Source: Cyanobacteria bacterium UBA791 (GTDB taxonomy: Bacteria > Cyanobacteriota > Vampirovibrionia > Gastranaerophilales > Gastranaerophilaceae). From it: 22,446 nucleotides of DNA. The position numbers were made by a program, and so were the translations under genes. A model generated the notes under the pieces. The model was given only the letters and a program-made list of their open reading frames with translations, did not search any database and was not told the DNA's origin. The DNA lies in contig DBIX01000025.1 in the NCBI GenBank assembly GCA_002297005.1, positions 1-22,446 on the forward strand, written 5' to 3'. Below are positions 13,942-22,415 of the stretch, in pieces; position 1 is the first letter of the stretch; the number at the start of each line of letters is the position of its first letter.

Positions 13942-14852
13942 TGTTATATAACTCAATGCAAGAATTAATTGGTAATACACCAATGGTTAAACTAAATAAT
14001 ATAGATACAAAAGATGGTGTTAATTTATACGCCAAATTAGAACTTTATAATCCATCAGGTTCTGTAAAAGATAGAATTGGCAAGTATATGATTGAAGATG
14101 CAGAACGAAAAGGAATACTTAAAAAAGGCGGAACAATTGTTGAAGCAACTGCCGGAAATACAGGACTTGGCATAATCTTTGCAGCCCTAAATAAGGGGTA
14201 TCGAGTAATTTTTGTTGTTCCTACAAAATTTTCAGAAGAAAAACAAACATTAATGAAAGCAATGGGTGCAGAAATAATTAACACTAAAAGAGAAGACGGT
14301 ATGTTGGGTGCAGCTAAAAAGGCAGAAGAAATAAAAGCAAGTATAAACGGTGCTATTTCATTAGAACAATTCAAAAATCCAGCAAATCCACTTGCTCACT
14401 ATGAAACTACTGGAAAAGAAATTTATAAAGATATGAATGGTAAAATTGATTATTTAGTTGCAGGTGCTGGTTCAGGCGGAACATTTACAGGAATACTACG
14501 ATATTTAAAAGAACAAAATCAAAATGTAAAAGGAGTTCTAGCAGACCCAATAGGTTCGACTATGGGCGGTGGCGAACACGGTGATTATGACATAGAGGGA
14601 ATTGGTAACGATTTTATTGCAGACACAATGGATATGAATCTTGTTGATATTGTTATAAAAATTTCTGATAAAGAAGCCTTTGAAAACTCAAGAGAATTAG
14701 CAAGAAAAGAAGGTATCATTGCTGGTTCAAGTTCTGGTGCAGTTTTAGCAGCAGGAAAGAAATTGATAGAACAAGATAATGTAAAAGGTAATATCATATT
14801 AATATTTCCAGACAGAGGAGATAGATATTTTTCAAAAAAATTGTACAAATAA
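13941..14852 (+). CDS. mccA: Cysteine synthase-fold cystathionine beta-synthase (MccA-like)
   Basis: This 303-residue fold-type II PLP enzyme has the ELIGNTP start motif and NPSGSVKDR (37-45) with the PLP Lys43. The phosphate/substrate loop TAGNTG is at 70-75, with QFKNPANPLAHYETTG at mid-protein and the glycine loop GAGSGGTFTG. The combination 'GYRVIFVVPTKFSEEKQ' and TAGNTG (rather than TSGNTG) is closer to MccA of Bacillus than to CysK, by my recall of those sequences. It would condense O-acetylserine (or serine) with homocysteine to form cystathionine, which mccB then cleaves. It overlaps mccB by one base and probably depends on translational coupling. A CysK role with sulfide is the main alternative. 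Confidence 0.8.
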   Translation: MLYNSMQELIGNTPMVKLNNIDTKDGVNLYAKLELYNPSGSVKDRIGKYMIEDAERKGILKKGGTIVEATAGNTGLGIIFAALNKGYRVIFVVPTKFSEEKQTLMKAMGAEIINTKREDGMLGAAKKAEEIKASINGAISLEQFKNPANPLAHYETTGKEIYKDMNGKIDYLVAGAGSGGTFTGILRYLKEQNQNVKGVLADPIGSTMGGGEHGDYDIEGIGNDFIADTMDMNLVDIVIKISDKEAFENSRELARKEGIIAGSSSGAVLAAGKKLIEQDNVKGNIILIFPDRGDRYFSKKLYK

Positions 14853-14888
14853 AAAATAAAAATACCTTAAGGTTATAAAGGAGAAAAA

Positions 14889-16097
14889 ATGTTAAACATA
14901 ATAATAAAAAATAAATCTTTAATACAAGTTACAATATGGATTTCAGCATTATTTTTAGGAGTCACATTAGGACTACTAAATATAAACGTTATAAACCATT
15001 TATTTAATTTTATTGCATTATTTTTCACAAGATTATTTCAATGTCTTGCAATACCAGTAATTGCCCTGGCGGTTATAACAGCTCTTTCAAAACTAACAGA
15101 AGAAAAAAACACAGGTAGAATATTTAAACATACAATTTTCTATACCCTATTAACAACATTTTTAGCTGCAATTACTGGATTAATCTTATACGTATTATTT
15201 ACGCCAAACAATATTATAGTTAATAATACCCTTGGCAAAACACAAACAACTAGTTATTTTGAATATCTAGTATCAATCATTCCAAATAACATTTTTCAGC
15301 CCATAATTACAGGTAATGCATTATCTGTAATTTTGATTGCAGCAGCTATTGGTATCGCTCTATCTATTGCTAAAAAAAATGAAAATATAGAAACTCTTAG
15401 CAAAGTTATATTTGGTATTCAAGAAATTTTATTTATTTTAATACAAGGATTAATAAAAATATTACCAATAGGTATAATGGCTTTTGCGGGTCAATTGTCA
15501 TCACAAATCATAAATAACACAGCAATAGGAGCTTTAGGTAAATACACAGCTATTGTTTTAACTGGTAATATTATACAAAGTCTAATAATTATTCCATTAA
15601 TTTTACTCATCAAAGGCATAAACCCTATTTATACCTTTAAAAATATGTTGCCAGCAATAGTAACCGCCTTTTTTACAAAAAGTTCAGCTGGCACATTACC
15701 GGTTACACTTAATTGTGCAGAAAATAATTTAAAAATAAATCCAGAAATCTCAAGATTTGTTTTACCAATTTGCACAACAATAAATATGAATGGATGTGCA
15801 GCATTCATTCTAATAACCTCATTATTTATTATGCAAAATGCAGGCATTCATTTAACGCTAGGGACAATGATAATCTGGGTATTTATTGCAGTTTTTGCAG
15901 CTATTGGAAATGCGGGAGTTCCAATGGGTTGTTATTTCTTAACAGTATCCTTAATGTCATCAATTGGTGCTCCTATTGGAATTTTGGGATTAATACTACC
16001 GATATATAGCATTATTGATATGGTCGAAACAACTGAAAATGTTTGGTCAGATTCTGCAGTATGTATGTTGACAAACAAAGATATTGAAATTTCTTAA
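14889..16097 (+). CDS. DAACS-family Na+ symporter, serine/threonine (SstT)-type or cystine
   Basis: This 402-residue inner-membrane protein belongs to the dicarboxylate/amino acid:cation symporter family, with about eight helices and two re-entrant loops. Family motifs are visible: hairpin-1 'TKSSAGTLPVT' (TRSSSGTLPVT in GltPh), helix-7 'TINMNGCAA' (NMDGTA), hairpin-2 'GNAGVPMG' and helix-8 'DMVETTENVWSD'. The helix-8 position that is Arg in glutamate/aspartate carriers is Glu here. This resembles the DSCET segment I recall from SstT and argues for a neutral substrate such as serine or threonine. The 402-residue length also fits SstT better than the longer cystine carrier TcyP. Its place directly after mccBA suggests supply of serine or cystine. 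AAAGGAG precedes the ATG. Confidence 0.85.
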   Translation: MLNIIIKNKSLIQVTIWISALFLGVTLGLLNINVINHLFNFIALFFTRLFQCLAIPVIALAVITALSKLTEEKNTGRIFKHTIFYTLLTTFLAAITGLILYVLFTPNNIIVNNTLGKTQTTSYFEYLVSIIPNNIFQPIITGNALSVILIAAAIGIALSIAKKNENIETLSKVIFGIQEILFILIQGLIKILPIGIMAFAGQLSSQIINNTAIGALGKYTAIVLTGNIIQSLIIIPLILLIKGINPIYTFKNMLPAIVTAFFTKSSAGTLPVTLNCAENNLKINPEISRFVLPICTTINMNGCAAFILITSLFIMQNAGIHLTLGTMIIWVFIAVFAAIGNAGVPMGCYFLTVSLMSSIGAPIGILGLILPIYSIIDMVETTENVWSDSAVCMLTNKDIEIS

Positions 16098-16111
16098 ATA
16101 ATAAACTTATA

Positions 16112-16165
16112 TCTAGGGTTAATTGTGCGAAAGAATACGACAAACCCTAGATTAATTTTATTGTT
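16112..16165 (+). terminator. Probable terminator of the mccBA-symporter operon
   Basis: TCTAGGGTT (16112-16120) pairs perfectly with AACCCTAGA (16143-16151). The 22-nt loop can extend the pairing with TTGT/ACAA. The tail (TTAATTTTATT) is only moderately T-rich, so termination may be partial. Confidence 0.5.
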
Positions 16166-16177
16166 GCAAATTATTAA

Positions 16178-16504
16178 ACCTCAACTCTCGCCACTAGGTT
16201 AGATCTAAATCAATCCTTGGTAAACGGTTTAACCATTATGCCATCCTTAAGAGTTACATACAGAAACGAAAATGGATTTGAACCTTACATTTTTGGAGGT
16301 TGTGTTATACCAATAATGAGCGACATAAAAGCAAGAGCAGATTCGACACAACTTGAAAAATTAACACTTAATGCGTGGGCTCAATTCGGTATAGGGATAA
16401 AAAAACGAGTAGGCGAGCGTGTAACCTGTTTTCTTGAAAACATTATAAGAACAGGTGGTCGAGTCGGTTGGGGGCTTATATTTAATGTGCAAATTTCTAT
16501 ATAA
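16178..16504 (+). pseudogene. 3' remnant of an autotransporter/outer-membrane beta-barrel gene
   Basis: Translation right after an in-frame TAA at 16175 gives about 108 residues of alternating beta-strand character. They start TSTLATRLDLNQ, then 'PSLRVTYRNENGFEPYIFGG', 'NAWAQFGIGIKKRVGERVTCFLEN' and a final strand 'GRVGWGLIFNVQISI'. This closely resembles the last four to five strands of a C-terminal autotransporter barrel, where a 'GRxGxG...F' strand pattern closes the pore. There is no start codon with a ribosome-binding site, no signal peptide and no passenger, so the 5' part of the gene has been lost. A TTG at 16217 opens a 95-residue frame but lacks any Shine-Dalgarno sequence. It indicates that the lineage has, or had, an outer membrane. 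Confidence 0.65.
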
Positions 16505-16546
16505 ATTTGTGATTTTGCAAATACTTAAAGCATTAAATATATTTTT

Positions 16547-17581
16547 TTAATTCACAATTGCAATTTTTATTACATTGTCTAACTTGTTTTCAAAAATTTC
16601 ATAAGCTTTTTCAATATCTTTAAGTTTAAATTTGTGCGTAATTAATGGCGTTGTATCGATTTTACCTTGTTCAATTAAGGACAAAATTTCTTCGCAGTCA
16701 CATCCATCAACACCGCCTGTTTTGAAAATAAGATTTTTTCCATACATATCAGGGAGAGGTAATATCATAGGTTTATCGTAAAGAGCAACAATAGTAACTA
16801 TGGCATTTGGTCTTGCACAATTCCAAGCCATTTTAAAAGTTTCTTCTGTACCTGCGACCTCTAAAACAACATCTGCACCACCGTATTCACTTTCTTTTAG
16901 CGTTACAGATTTACAAGCTTCAGGTTCTGTAACAATAACACTTGGATAATGTGTTTTTACAAAGTTTCTTCTTGTTTCGTCTTTTTCACAAACAATAATC
17001 TTTTTAGGATTTTTAAGCATAACGCAAAGCAAAGTACATATTCCTGTTGGTCCAGCACCAATAATTAAAACTGTATCCTCTTCTTTTATTTCAGAAATAC
17101 GTGTTGCCCAAAACCCAGTTGCCAAAACATCACCAACAAAAAGAACTTGTTCGTCAGTAACATTTTTTGGTATAACATTCAACCCTTGATTTGCATAAGG
17201 AACTCTAACATATTCAGTTTGACCACCATCAATTCTGCAACCTAAAGCCCAACCGCCATTTTTATCAGTACAATTATTCACATAGCCATTTTTACAGAAA
17301 AAGCATTCGCCACAAAAAGTTTCTACATTAACAGTTACTCTATCGCCAACTTTTACATTTCTCACGTCAGAACCAATTTCTTCAACAATACCAACCATTT
17401 CATGACCAACCGTAATACCCTTAATAGCTTTTGGAACAGAGCCGTGTTTTATATGCAAATCACTCGTACAAATACTAGACATAGTAACTTTTACTATTGC
17501 ATCTTTTGTATCAAGTATTTGAGGTTTTTCTTTTTCTAATAATTCAAATTTTCCGTGTTCTTTATATGTATAGGCTAACAA
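16547..17581 (-). CDS. Zinc-dependent alcohol dehydrogenase (MDR family)
   Basis: This 344-residue cytoplasmic oxidoreductase interconverts an alcohol and an aldehyde or ketone with NAD(P)H. The catalytic zinc site is visible as Cys38 (CTSDLH) and the His60-Glu61 pair of GHE. The third ligand is probably the Asp of 'VGDVLATGFW' (about residue 150), as in NADP-dependent secondary alcohol dehydrogenases. The structural zinc lobe is intact (Cys90, Cys93, Cys96, Cys104). The cofactor loop reads IIGAGPTG, followed by an acidic residue in 'IIVCEKDE', suggesting NAD preference. The start is TTG at 17579-17581 with AAGGAGAT at good spacing; the ATG five bases upstream is followed immediately by a stop codon. 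Exact substrate unknown. Confidence 0.85.
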   Translation of the reverse strand: MLAYTYKEHGKFELLEKEKPQILDTKDAIVKVTMSSICTSDLHIKHGSVPKAIKGITVGHEMVGIVEEIGSDVRNVKVGDRVTVNVETFCGECFFCKNGYVNNCTDKNGGWALGCRIDGGQTEYVRVPYANQGLNVIPKNVTDEQVLFVGDVLATGFWATRISEIKEEDTVLIIGAGPTGICTLLCVMLKNPKKIIVCEKDETRRNFVKTHYPSVIVTEPEACKSVTLKESEYGGADVVLEVAGTEETFKMAWNCARPNAIVTIVALYDKPMILPLPDMYGKNLIFKTGGVDGCDCEEILSLIEQGKIDTTPLITHKFKLKDIEKAYEIFENKLDNVIKIAIVN

Positions 17582-17696
17582 ATCATATCTCCTTAGTTAA
17601 TACAAGCATCATAACACAGAAGTAATATTCTATCTTAAAAGTTATATTAAATTAAAATTTTTAAAATAATCAATATAAGCCAAATGGCTAATGGCT

Positions 17697-17750
17697 AGTT
17701 GTATAGTTCGCATATACAATAGATTTGTTGAAAAGGATTCTTATACAACT
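17697..17750. promoter_or_regulatory. Overlapping inverted repeats upstream of the response regulator
   Basis: TTGTATA (17699-17705) pairs with TATACAA at 17713-17719 (a 7-7-7 palindrome). In a longer form, AGTTGTATA (17697-17705) pairs with TATACAACT at 17742-17750. One left arm thus has two competing right arms. This could be a dimeric regulator operator with an extra half-site, or a pair of exclusive RNA hairpins. A tandem ATGGCTA repeat lies just before it (17684-17697). A TATAAT box at 17784-17789 is the likely -10 for the downstream genes. Confidence 0.5.
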
Positions 17751-17844
17751 GTGCAAACTCAGCAATATATCATCCTTTCGATATATAATATAATAACAAC
17801 TTATTGAATAATTTGGGTAAATTTAAACAGATAAGGGTGACAAA

Positions 17845-18483
17845 ATGAACAATAAAATTTCCATATACATTGTTGAAGATTACATGTTAGCAAGAATTAC
17901 TTTTGAAAAGGCATTAAAACAGTTTGATGATGTTGAAATCAAAGGTTCTTTTGAATCAGCAGAAGATTGCCTTAATGCACTTGAAAAAGAACAAGTTCAA
18001 CTAGTAATTATGGATATTGGCTTACCATATATGACAGGTATTGAAGCCACTAAAATAATCAAAAACAAATATCCTAATATCAAAGTTATTATGCTAACTT
18101 CCCACGACAAACAAGATGAAATAATTTCAAGCTTCGCTTCGGGTGCAAATGGCTATGCTCTAAAAGAAATTTCAATGGAGAAATTACATGATGTAATCAA
18201 AACGGTTGCAAACGGCTCTATTTGGATTGCACCACAAATCGCAAATGTTGTTCAGAAATTATTCTTTAATCTTGAACCAGCACCAAAACAAGATTTTAAA
18301 TTAACCGAAAGAGAAAAGGAAGTCTTGGGATTACTTGTACAAGGATTGTCTAACACCGAAATTAGTGAACGCTTAATTGTAAGCACACATACTGTAAAAG
18401 CACACGTAGCAAACATCCTATCAAAACTATCTGTCACAGATAGAGTTCAAGCAGCAGTAAAAGCTGTAAAATTCAACTTATAA
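17845..18483 (+). CDS. NarL/FixJ-type response regulator
   Basis: This 212-residue two-domain transcription factor has an N-terminal receiver at 1-~122. The acidic pocket is Glu11-Asp12 and the phospho-acceptor Asp57 lies in 'VIMDIGLP'. The conserved Thr/Ser follows in MLTSHD, and the Lys in ALKE. The C-terminal LuxR-type helix-turn-helix (about 150-212) reads 'LTEREKEVLGLLVQGLSNTEISERL' and 'STHTVKAHVANILSKL', both textbook. All phosphorylation residues are intact. It is followed after 45 bp by a PAS histidine kinase and then a paralogous membrane kinase, its likely partners. AAGGGTGA precedes the ATG. Inverted repeats at 17697-17750 may be an autoregulatory site. Confidence 0.93.
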   Translation: MNNKISIYIVEDYMLARITFEKALKQFDDVEIKGSFESAEDCLNALEKEQVQLVIMDIGLPYMTGIEATKIIKNKYPNIKVIMLTSHDKQDEIISSFASGANGYALKEISMEKLHDVIKTVANGSIWIAPQIANVVQKLFFNLEPAPKQDFKLTEREKEVLGLLVQGLSNTEISERLIVSTHTVKAHVANILSKLSVTDRVQAAVKAVKFNL

Positions 18484-18528
18484 ATTTTACACAACCGAAA
18501 ATTTAAAATATAAGGAGCAAAAATAAAA

Positions 18529-19590
18529 ATGGTAAATGACAAAAGAATATTGTTTTCTATTCTTGATGGAATGCCAATGTCAGTATATTTAAAAGATTTA
18601 AGTGGCAAAATAACTTATTTTAATAAAGTTGCAAAAAAAGTCCTAGGTCTATCAAAATCAAGCACAACAGCTCAAAATAGTTTTATAAAATCAAATCTAA
18701 AAAGAATTAAAGAAACAGATTTAGAAGTAATAAAGAACAAAAGTGCAATTGAACTTGAAGAAGAAGTAAAAGTTAAGAACGATGGCACAAAATGGTATAA
18801 CATTCATAAATATCCAGTATTTGACGACAACGATAATATGGCTGGGATTTGTATTATAGCAAGAGATGTAGAACTTGAAAAGAAAATTCAAGAACAAAGA
18901 GAAACTTATATAGCAACTCTAACCCACGATTTGCAAAATCCTACATTAGCACAAATTAATGCACTTAATTTACTTTTAGAAGAAAAACTTGGTCCATTAA
19001 ACGAAGAACAAAAAAATATTGTTAATTTAACAAAAGATTCTTGCTCTTATATGCTTGAAATGTTATTGAGTTTGTTAGATACATACAAATTTGAAAATGG
19101 AGATTACGTACTTGATATGACACCTTGTAATCTTGAAGAACTTATCAAGGATACAAATGAAAGATATGTGCATTTATTAAAAGACAAGAATATAACAGTT
19201 AAACAAACAATAGATGACAACATCAAAGATTTTATTTCAGATGAACTATTCTTGAGAAGAATTTTGAACAATTTATGCAGATTTATAATAAATTATTCTT
19301 TCAAAGATACTGAAATAAATATCAATTTAAAAAGAGAAAATGACTTTATAAAAGTAGACTTCAAATCTTGTGGTTATCACATACCACCAAAAACTTTAAA
19401 CAGTTTGTTTGAAAAATATACAACACATTTTTCAAAATACAATACAGTCGGAGTTGATATATGTTTATACCACTCTAAACAAATTGTTTCAGCTCTTGGT
19501 GGAAACGTATCAATAGAAAGTCACGATAATACTAATCTTGTAGAATTAATATTACCAATAAAACCAAATACTAATAAAGAAGAACAGTAA
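18529..19590 (+). CDS. Soluble PAS histidine kinase with degenerate ATP site
   Basis: This 353-residue protein has no transmembrane segment. A PAS domain (about 5-112: 'DGMPMSVYLKDLSGKITYFNKVAKK' onward) precedes a HisKA helix with the H-box LTHDLQNP (phospho-acceptor His133), then a HATPase_c-like domain (about 225-345). The ATP site is eroded. The N-box reads LNNLCRFIINYSF, the G1 box (normally DxGxG) reads FKSCGYHIP, and the G2 box (normally GxGLGL) reads VGVDICLYHSKQIV. It may therefore be a weak kinase, a phosphatase, or a partner in a heterodimer with the downstream paralogue. AAGGAG lies 11 nt before the ATG. It is the middle gene of the regulator-kinase-kinase cluster. Confidence 0.85.
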   Translation: MVNDKRILFSILDGMPMSVYLKDLSGKITYFNKVAKKVLGLSKSSTTAQNSFIKSNLKRIKETDLEVIKNKSAIELEEEVKVKNDGTKWYNIHKYPVFDDNDNMAGICIIARDVELEKKIQEQRETYIATLTHDLQNPTLAQINALNLLLEEKLGPLNEEQKNIVNLTKDSCSYMLEMLLSLLDTYKFENGDYVLDMTPCNLEELIKDTNERYVHLLKDKNITVKQTIDDNIKDFISDELFLRRILNNLCRFIINYSFKDTEININLKRENDFIKVDFKSCGYHIPPKTLNSLFEKYTTHFSKYNTVGVDICLYHSKQIVSALGGNVSIESHDNTNLVELILPIKPNTNKEEQ

Positions 19591-19641
19591 TTTGAGTTTA
19601 TAAAGTATCTAAGAATAGATTATTACAAAGGACAAAAATTA

Positions 19642-20916
19642 ATGAGAATAAAAGAATTTGCAATTTTTTGTAGTTTCATTGGAATATTAACATTTATTTT
19701 CATAGCTCTAACAACTACAATATTTCTACCTAAAACAACCATCCCTATATATGATGGGATTATAATTTTGTTAATAATTTCTATTTTTGTACTATATTTG
19801 GTATTTTCAAATTTGATAGAAGTAAAACGAATAAACAATAAAATTGAAATTAAAAACTTACAACTTGAAAGTATTCTAAACAACGTTGATATAAGCATAT
19901 TTTTAAGAGATTTAGACGGAACAATTATTACAATGAACCAAGGAAATGCTAATCTTTTAGGATACACTTCTGATGAAATGGTTGGTAAAAACATAAAAGA
20001 TGTGATTAAAAATCTTGGGGAAATAATCGATAAAACAGATAAAGAAGTAATTGAAACAAAAAAGGCAGTAAAATATACACATTTTGTTGAATCTAAAAAA
20101 GGGATAGGAAGATACCTTAAAATCAGTAAATTTCCCCTGTTAAATTCAAAAGGGAATGTAACAAAAATCATTGTTTGTTATATTGATAACACTCTAGAAC
20201 AAAACATTGAAAAAACAAAAAACGATTTTATTGAAACATTAACTCACGATTTAAGAACACCAACAATTACCCAAATTAAAGCCCTAGATATGCTTTTAGA
20301 TGGTTATTTTGGGAATTTAACAGAAGAACAATTAGAACTTACAAAACAAATTAAAGATTCTTGTCTTTATATGAACGATTTGATTTTTACAATTCTAGAT
20401 ACTTACGTTACAGAAAAAGGTCAAATCAAATTAGTCCCATCAAATTTGAATATCTCAAATCTGGTAAGAGAAATTACTCAAGAACTAAAATGGTTATCTC
20501 ACGAAAAGAATAAAACATTATTTATAAACATTGATAATGCTTCAAACTTTATCTGTGCAGATAGATTACAGCTAAAAAGGGTTATTTTTAACCTTATTTC
20601 AAATGCAATTAAATACAGCGAAAACGATAGCGTAATTGATATTATTGTAAAAGACATAGATAAAGATACAATCGATTTTCAAGTTAAAAATAAATCTAAA
20701 TTTTTGAAAAAAGCTGACTTGATAAATATTTTTGACAAATATAAATCAAAAGCAAACTCAAAAATTTCTAAAATCAGTACGGGCTTAGGCTTGTATTTGG
20801 CAAAACAAATCATTGAAAAGCATAATGGCGAAATTTATGCTAAATGTTTTGAGGAAAGCGAAACATGTATTTTTGGATTTAAACTGCCTAAAAAACTTAT
20901 CACAGAAAACTCATAA
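19642..20916 (+). CDS. Membrane PAS histidine kinase
   Basis: This 424-residue protein has two transmembrane helices (about 8-29 and 37-57) with only a short external loop, so sensing is probably intramembrane or cytoplasmic. A PAS domain (about 73-183) is followed by HisKA with LTHDLRTP (His202) and a HATPase_c domain (about 290-420). The N-box (NLISNAIKYS) and G2 box (STGLGLYLAKQI) are intact. The G1 aspartate motif is replaced by 'VKNKSKFLKK'. It shares layout and wording with the preceding kinase (for example TKDSCSYM/IKDSCLYM after the H-box), so the two are likely tandem-duplication paralogues. AAAGGA precedes the ATG. No terminator is seen in the 27 bp before the convergent gene. Confidence 0.9.
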   Translation: MRIKEFAIFCSFIGILTFIFIALTTTIFLPKTTIPIYDGIIILLIISIFVLYLVFSNLIEVKRINNKIEIKNLQLESILNNVDISIFLRDLDGTIITMNQGNANLLGYTSDEMVGKNIKDVIKNLGEIIDKTDKEVIETKKAVKYTHFVESKKGIGRYLKISKFPLLNSKGNVTKIIVCYIDNTLEQNIEKTKNDFIETLTHDLRTPTITQIKALDMLLDGYFGNLTEEQLELTKQIKDSCLYMNDLIFTILDTYVTEKGQIKLVPSNLNISNLVREITQELKWLSHEKNKTLFINIDNASNFICADRLQLKRVIFNLISNAIKYSENDSVIDIIVKDIDKDTIDFQVKNKSKFLKKADLINIFDKYKSKANSKISKISTGLGLYLAKQIIEKHNGEIYAKCFEESETCIFGFKLPKKLITENS

Positions 20917-20943
20917 GTATCTAAATACGTAATACCTTTATTA

Positions 20944-22368
20944 TTAGTTATGTTTACCCATATACTTATAAAAGAAGTTATTATCTGCATAAGCAAAGAA
21001 ATTAGACCCAAAACTATCATTTACTCTAATTTTCTTCATTCCTAATTTTGTACAAACAATAGTTCTTGTCATTTCATGTATTGGTGTGATTGCACCAAAC
21101 AATAAACATATTATCAAGGCGATAAGTATTTTTTTATATTTTAAAATATCACTATAAAATAAAGTTTTTATGATTAATAAAAATAGAATAATTAATGCTG
21201 GAATTGTAGCACGCATACAAAAATCATTACTTATACCAACTTTTATAAATGGATATATCAATAATGAAACCAATGCTATATAAAATAACGGTTCTTTTTT
21301 ATTGAATTTCCATATTAAAATTAAATATAAACCTACTTCTAATAAAAAGAAATAAAGTAAAAATTTTAATAGCTCAAATATATCAAAATAGGAAAAAGCT
21401 TTTTGAGAACCTGAAATATTACCAGTTAAGTATGCTAATGAAACCAATATAATAAAGAATGCACAAATAATATTTTGATAAGAACAGCAAGATTTTATAA
21501 AAGTTCTAAAATAATCAAGACTTAATTCAAAACTTTTGACTTTCAAAGAATTTTTATATAAACAATACAACACGATAGGGAACATACCTATAGCCGGTAG
21601 AGTTGCTGATAAAAAGGCTAAAGAATACAAACATAAAATATTTTTGTTGTTTTCTTCTTTTAGAATTACCATAGTAACTAACCAAGCGGGAATAGCTTGA
21701 TTAAAAACCCAATATAATTGTGTAGTAAAACTTGAAAACTGATAATCAGGATACCACCACTCAAGATGACTAACAGGATTTGTAGGGAAACCCACAAGTT
21801 TGGCACCGAGAAAATCTAATCCACTAAAAAAGATAAAAATTATTATTGGCAAAATATTCTTATTCTTAAAAAAAGAAAGAATATAATAAAAAACAAGAAA
21901 GATACCAATAGTTGCCCAAATAACTTGAAGATAATAACCTAATTGAACATTATTACCAAAAATTTTTGCAATAAAAGCCGATGGCAACCAAAACCCAATA
22001 TAATATGTCATAAAGTAAGGAACATTATCATAATTAAAAATAACTGGAAATTTTTGAGTAACTAATAATTCAAATATAAAATTTCGACATTCATGATCAG
22101 AATTTTGAAAAACTAAAGCTCCAATACCTGAAGAACAAACCCAAATAGAAGCTATGACAAAAAGAAAAACTAAAATTATCCACTCTTTTTTTGAGGATGG
22201 AAACCATAAACTATTTGCATTTTTAAATAGAAAATAAGTACCACTCAAAATGATAATAAAACCTAAAATTGAAACAAGTGGATTACACCAAGTTAGGATA
22301 AAAATCAAAATAGGCAAAATAAGGTATAAATATGACAATATTACAAATAATTTTGAACTTTTCTGCAT
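20944..22368 (-). CDS. Polytopic membrane protein, possible GT-C glycosyltransferase
   Basis: This 474-residue protein has about ten to twelve hydrophobic segments spread over its length. A first external loop after the third helix contains 'QNSDHECRNFIFELL', where GT-C glycosyltransferases usually carry a catalytic acidic residue. A later loop is aromatic (HLEWWYPDYQF...). The C-terminal ~60 residues after the last helix are polar ('GMKKIRVNDSFGSNFFAYADNNFFY'). The topology and loop position suggest a lipid-linked-sugar transferase for surface glycans, but no family signature is decisive. The ATG has GAGG upstream and a TATAAT box at 22387-22392. It is convergent with the membrane kinase, with 27 bp between stops. 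Confidence 0.6.
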   Translation of the reverse strand: MQKSSKLFVILSYLYLILPILIFILTWCNPLVSILGFIIILSGTYFLFKNANSLWFPSSKKEWIILVFLFVIASIWVCSSGIGALVFQNSDHECRNFIFELLVTQKFPVIFNYDNVPYFMTYYIGFWLPSAFIAKIFGNNVQLGYYLQVIWATIGIFLVFYYILSFFKNKNILPIIIFIFFSGLDFLGAKLVGFPTNPVSHLEWWYPDYQFSSFTTQLYWVFNQAIPAWLVTMVILKEENNKNILCLYSLAFLSATLPAIGMFPIVLYCLYKNSLKVKSFELSLDYFRTFIKSCCSYQNIICAFFIILVSLAYLTGNISGSQKAFSYFDIFELLKFLLYFFLLEVGLYLILIWKFNKKEPLFYIALVSLLIYPFIKVGISNDFCMRATIPALIILFLLIIKTLFYSDILKYKKILIALIICLLFGAITPIHEMTRTIVCTKLGMKKIRVNDSFGSNFFAYADNNFFYKYMGKHN

Positions 22369-22386
22369 ACTTACCGCCTCACAAAT

Positions 22387-22415
22387 ATTATAACAAAAAG
22401 AAAATTTATCATTAA
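22387..22415 (-). promoter_or_regulatory. Candidate promoter of the GT-C-like gene
   Basis: On the minus strand a perfect TATAAT (22387-22392) has TTAATG (22410-22415) 17 bp upstream. The -10 is 18 bp before the ATG at 22368. The -35 is weak. Confidence 0.45.

Noticed and set aside
14045..14374. 109-codon antisense frame inside mccA
   Set aside because: Shadow of a gene with a complete PLP-enzyme motif set.
19623..20171. 182-codon antisense frame over the membrane kinase
   Set aside because: It mirrors the hydrophobic and A+T-rich 5' part of a well-supported kinase gene and has no independent evidence.
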